The notes under the pieces are model-generated. The model was given only the letters and a program-made list of their open reading frames with translations. It ran no database searches and was not told the origin of the DNA. From Bacillota bacterium (lineage in GTDB: Bacteria > Bacillota > Clostridia > Christensenellales > SZUA-584): DNA of 64,000 nt. The DNA is taken from the NCBI GenBank assembly GCA_023406895.1, contig JAEXTV010000007.1:62001-126000 (forward strand), in the 5' to 3' direction. The translations under genes and the position numbers were made by a program. This document shows, in pieces, positions 61,242 to 64,000 of the stretch; within the stretch, counting starts at the first letter, position 1, and every line of letters starts with the position of its first letter.

Positions 61242-61264
61242 CATTCTGTCAGAATGTATTTTTC
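61242..61264 (+). terminator. Terminator of the five-gene operon
   Basis: CATTCT-GTC-AGAATG with a T-rich tail (TATTTTTCTT), 1 nt after the methyltransferase stop. Confidence 0.75.
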
Positions 61265-61544
61265 TTGGGCTATTCTGTGCTTATACACGCCTTCCATAAA
61301 GGCGGACTGGATTCGAGGCATGTAATAAAAGGGCAGCGGTTCAATCCGGCAGACCTCGTACATCGCAAGAATCAATCCCAAACGCTAAAACCTAGAGAGG
61401 TTACCGCGATTGACATGACGACTGCGAATGAGGTCATTTTTTGTTCTGCTTGGAGCGGGTGTCTCTTGTTACGGTCGATCCGTTCTTGGCTGCCACCCCG
61501 GTTGAAGCAGGCCGTCTAAGATAGCGGATTACGCTAAAATCCAA
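61265..61544. other. Intergenic stretch without recognised gene
   Basis: No open frame with an SD and no structured RNA that I can name. Some short phrases resemble the dispersed repeats. Confidence 0.45.
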
Positions 61545-61571
61545 TAAAAAAAACGGGAGGTGTTCCTCCCG
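61545..61571 (-). terminator. Terminator of the isomerase gene
   Basis: Perfect 7-bp stem CGGGAGG / CCTCCCG with a 4-nt loop and a long T run on the minus strand. Confidence 0.92.
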
Positions 61572-61584
61572 CATGTTCAGTCGG

Positions 61585-62373
61585 TTAGAGAGTGTCCATG
61601 AACTCCTTATACTGCGCAAACGCGATCCCCGGCTCTTCGAGCGACAGATCCCAGCGCTTGACCCATTCCAGTGAATAGAACCCTTCATAGCCTGATTTTT
61701 CGAGCAGTTTGATCGTTTTTGCGACAGGCAGATCGCCTTCTCCGACCATCTTGTAGCGCACGGTTTTCCCTTCCATCACGGAATCCTTGATGTGCACATG
61801 TTTAATGAACGGCCCTAAGTTATCAATGGTGTAGGCAGGTTCCTCGCCGAAAAAACGGTAGGGATGGTTGATGTCGTAGAGAATGCCCACGTTGGGATGG
61901 TCCAGCGCCTTGAGCATTGCGCCGAGCGATTTGGTTTTTGCGAAGAAGCCGTTGGTTTCAATGAGGGGCATCACGTTTTTGCCCTTCGCATAGTCGATGA
62001 TTTCCTCGAGATTGGAGGTGATCGCTTTGAGGCTGACATCGGCAGACGGTGCGGGAGACAAATCACCGAGCACGCGGATATACGGTGTGCCAAGCGCGCT
62101 CGCGGTATCCACATAAGCCTTGGCTTTATCGATATCGGATTCTTCGTTTAAATTGCATGCGGATGTGAGGCACGGAATTTCCAGCGAAAGACGCTTGAGC
62201 GTTTTCTTTGTCTCTTCGATACGGTTTTCACAGAAAAGCTCCATAGCGGGGGCATATAGCTCGTGTTGAATGCCGCGGATTTCAATGCCGTTATAACCAA
62301 GATCGGATGCAACGGATACGATATCGGAAAAAGACCATTCGGGGCATCCAAGTGTGGAAAAGCAGATCTTCAT
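61585..62373 (-). CDS. Sugar phosphate isomerase/epimerase (AP-endonuclease-2-like TIM barrel)
   Basis: 262 aa with an AGGAGG SD. TIM-barrel family: starts KICFSTLGCPEWSFSDIV, then LGYNGIEIRG, metal and catalytic residues in LIETNGFFA (Glu), ILYDINHPYR (Asp/His), KHVHIKDS and FYSLEW (Glu). Related enzymes include inosose/xylose-type isomerases, hydroxypyruvate isomerase and D-psicose epimerase. Specific substrate not predictable. Transcribed in the same direction as the peptidase gene, 79 nt after it. Confidence 0.88.
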   Translation of the reverse strand: MKICFSTLGCPEWSFSDIVSVASDLGYNGIEIRGIQHELYAPAMELFCENRIEETKKTLKRLSLEIPCLTSACNLNEESDIDKAKAYVDTASALGTPYIRVLGDLSPAPSADVSLKAITSNLEEIIDYAKGKNVMPLIETNGFFAKTKSLGAMLKALDHPNVGILYDINHPYRFFGEEPAYTIDNLGPFIKHVHIKDSVMEGKTVRYKMVGEGDLPVAKTIKLLEKSGYEGFYSLEWVKRWDLSLEEPGIAFAQYKEFMDTL

Positions 62374-62452
62374 GTAGGGCCTCCTTTTTTAGACTGCATT
62401 GGCACAGATGTATTATAGCGTATACGGGCGAAAAAGGAAACGATAAACTTTT

Positions 62453-64000
62453 TTATACCCCCATCACATCTTTGAATTCTGCGAGTGTCTTGCGGAATAC
62501 GTCCATTGCGGATTTGACGGGTGCACCATTGGTGAAATCGACACCGGCTTTTTTAAGCAATTCAAGCGGGAAGTCGCTGCCGCCGCTCTTCAAGAACTCA
62601 AGGTAGGCCTCACGGACACCCGGGCGTCCCTCGAAAATGCCGGTGGCGATCATCACGGCGGAACTGAAGCCGGTGGCATATTTATAGACATAAAAAGCGT
62701 TGTAGAAATGCGGTATGCGCGCCCACTCAATCGCGATGGTGTCGCAGGTTTTGATGTTGTCACCGTAATAGCGTTTGTTGAGCTCGGCATATTTTTGGGA
62801 TAGTGCCTCGCCCGTGAGCGGTTCGCCCGATTCACACATCGCGTGGGAGATACGCTCGAACTCGGCGAACATCGTCTGCCGCAGCACGGTGGTACGGAAC
62901 TGATCGAGATAATGGTTGAGCACGTACTTTTTGAGCGCGTCGTCACCCGTTTTTAGCAGATGCTGAGTCAGCAGCACCTCGTTGACTGTGGAGGCCACCT
63001 CGGCCACGAATATCGTATATGACGCGAGCGGGAAAGGCTGGCTCTCATCCGAGTAGTACGAATGCAGCGCGTGCCCGAGTTCATGGGCAATGGTATACAC
63101 GCTGTCAAGATCGCTGCGATGGTTGAGCAGCACATAAGGGTGCGTGCCGTATGCGCCCCACGAATAAGCGCCGCTCGTTTTGCCTTCGTTCTCAAACACG
63201 TCAATCCAGTTTTCGTTATAGGCGCGCTTTAACAGGGCGATATAGTCGTTGCCCATCGGCGCAAGCGCCTCGAACACGATATCCATCGCTTCTTCGTAGC
63301 TGTATTTCTTGCCCGTATCGGGAATGAGAGGCACATACACGTCGTACATCGCCATATCGTCAAGGCCGAGTATCTTGCGGCGCGTATCGATGTAGTCGTA
63401 CATGATATCAAGGTTGCCGTGTATGGCATTAATCAGGCCATCGTAAAGCGAAACAGGGACGTTGTCTCCGAAGAGCGCTTTGGAGAGCGCGCTCTCGTAG
63501 TTTCGTACGCGCGCGTAAAACACGTCTTTTTTTACGCTTGTGGCGTAAGTGGTGGCAATCGTGTTGATCATGCCTTTAAAGGCGCTGTAATATGTTTCAA
63601 AAACGTTCTTGCGCACCTCGCGGTCACGGTGCTGCATGAGCTCGATGAATTTGGCGTGGGTTAATTGCACCGGCCCTTCGGGCGTTTCGACGGTGCCGAA
63701 TTTCAAATCGACGTTGTCGAGCATTGTGAAAATATCGCGGATACCCGAGGCGAAATCGCCGCTCATTGAAAGCAGTTTTTCCTCGCCTTCGCTTAAAACA
63801 TGCTGCTTTTGGCGCATCACGTCGCGAATCATAAACGCATAGGGGGCCAGAGCCGGTTCTTCTTGGATATAGCCTTCGAGCGTTTCCTCGCTTTGTTCAA
63901 GCAAGGCGGGTGCCACAAACGATGCTTCTCCCGACACCGCCACGTAAAGCGACATCGCGCGGTCGGTCATGGCCTGATAAAGCGAATTGGCATTGTCCTC
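62453..64000 (-). CDS. pepF: Oligoendopeptidase F (M3 family), 5' end outside window
   Basis: The frame stays open to the right edge (before the first visible ATG it still reads EDNANSLYQA), so the N-terminus lies outside. About 515 residues are seen. Zinc site TIAHELGHALHSYYS (HExxH, third ligand Glu downstream), preceded by WGAYGTHPYVLLNHR, and TCDTIAIEWARIPHFYNAFY near the C-terminus; all match the PepF/M3B clade. Cytosolic peptidase that cleaves short peptides. Confidence 0.95.
   Translation of the reverse strand, partial: EDNANSLYQAMTDRAMSLYVAVSGEASFVAPALLEQSEETLEGYIQEEPALAPYAFMIRDVMRQKQHVLSEGEEKLLSMSGDFASGIRDIFTMLDNVDLKFGTVETPEGPVQLTHAKFIELMQHRDREVRKNVFETYYSAFKGMINTIATTYATSVKKDVFYARVRNYESALSKALFGDNVPVSLYDGLINAIHGNLDIMYDYIDTRRKILGLDDMAMYDVYVPLIPDTGKKYSYEEAMDIVFEALAPMGNDYIALLKRAYNENWIDVFENEGKTSGAYSWGAYGTHPYVLLNHRSDLDSVYTIAHELGHALHSYYSDESQPFPLASYTIFVAEVASTVNEVLLTQHLLKTGDDALKKYVLNHYLDQFRTTVLRQTMFAEFERISHAMCESGEPLTGEALSQKYAELNKRYYGDNIKTCDTIAIEWARIPHFYNAFYVYKYATGFSSAVMIATGIFEGRPGVREAYLEFLKSGGSDFPLELLKKAGVDFTNGAPVKSAMDVFRKTLAEFKDVMGV

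Overview
The window looks like a chromosomal piece of a moderate-G+C Bacillota, most likely a Clostridia-type anaerobe. The reasons are: many lipoproteins with clear lipoboxes, a T-box in front of ileS, a cobalamin riboswitch, strong sigma-A promoters, frequent TTG/GTG starts with good Shine-Dalgarno (SD) sites, a PFK of the GGNGT type, a type-2-like IleRS, and the rpmH-rnpA-yidD-yidC-jag order. No species call is possible from sequence alone. Both ends cut genes: a cupin regulator or enzyme at the left and an M3 oligoendopeptidase at the right.

Layout. 1-11.1 kb: cupin gene and acyl-CoA ligase, a DUF3267 membrane zincin, a D,D-carboxypeptidase-like lipoprotein, an AT-rich orphan gene resembling a class III nucleotidyl cyclase fold, a TetR-ABC exporter module, a frameshifted lipoprotein gene, and a flavodoxin-like pair divergent from its TetR regulator. 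11.1-20.4 kb: a housekeeping run glmU-HAD-pth-mfd, then pfk and a zinc-ribbon membrane protein. 20.4-28.4 kb: a riboswitch-controlled B12 importer, direct repeats, proS, tRNA-Ala and an amino-acid ABC importer. 28.7-32.4 kb: prohibitin-like protein, methyltransferase, and a TetR-controlled flavodoxin and FMN-binding pair.

32.6-37.5 kb (minus strand) is an exopolysaccharide operon: an NfrB-like processive glycosyltransferase with a C-terminal MshEN-like (c-di-GMP sensor) domain, a GT39-type membrane glycosyltransferase interrupted by one in-frame TGA, and wecB (UDP-ManNAc production). 38.0-45.2 kb: tRNA-Val, an MFS efflux gene preceded by an unannotated 12-codon leader peptide and nested hairpins, an aminotransferase, a D-2-hydroxyacid dehydrogenase, and a third TetR-flavoprotein pair. 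45.5-53.2 kb: nitroreductase, SDR, CPBP protease, ileS with its T-box, and an AEC transporter. 53.2-56.8 kb: the rpmH operon and an SDR.

56.9-61.3 kb is the best candidate for an undescribed system. It is one apparent transcription unit, with promoter and terminator visible, coding for a helical-toroid protein fused to a nucleoside-deoxyribosyltransferase/TIR-like domain, a NUDIX hydrolase, a HIT-family protein, a degenerate PfkB-family protein and a SAM methyltransferase. The other leading candidates are the ribosome-mediated attenuator of the MFS gene, the NfrB/WecB locus in a Gram-positive background, and the orphan cyclase-like protein. Three separate TetR-flavoprotein modules with visible palindromic operators are a recurring theme.
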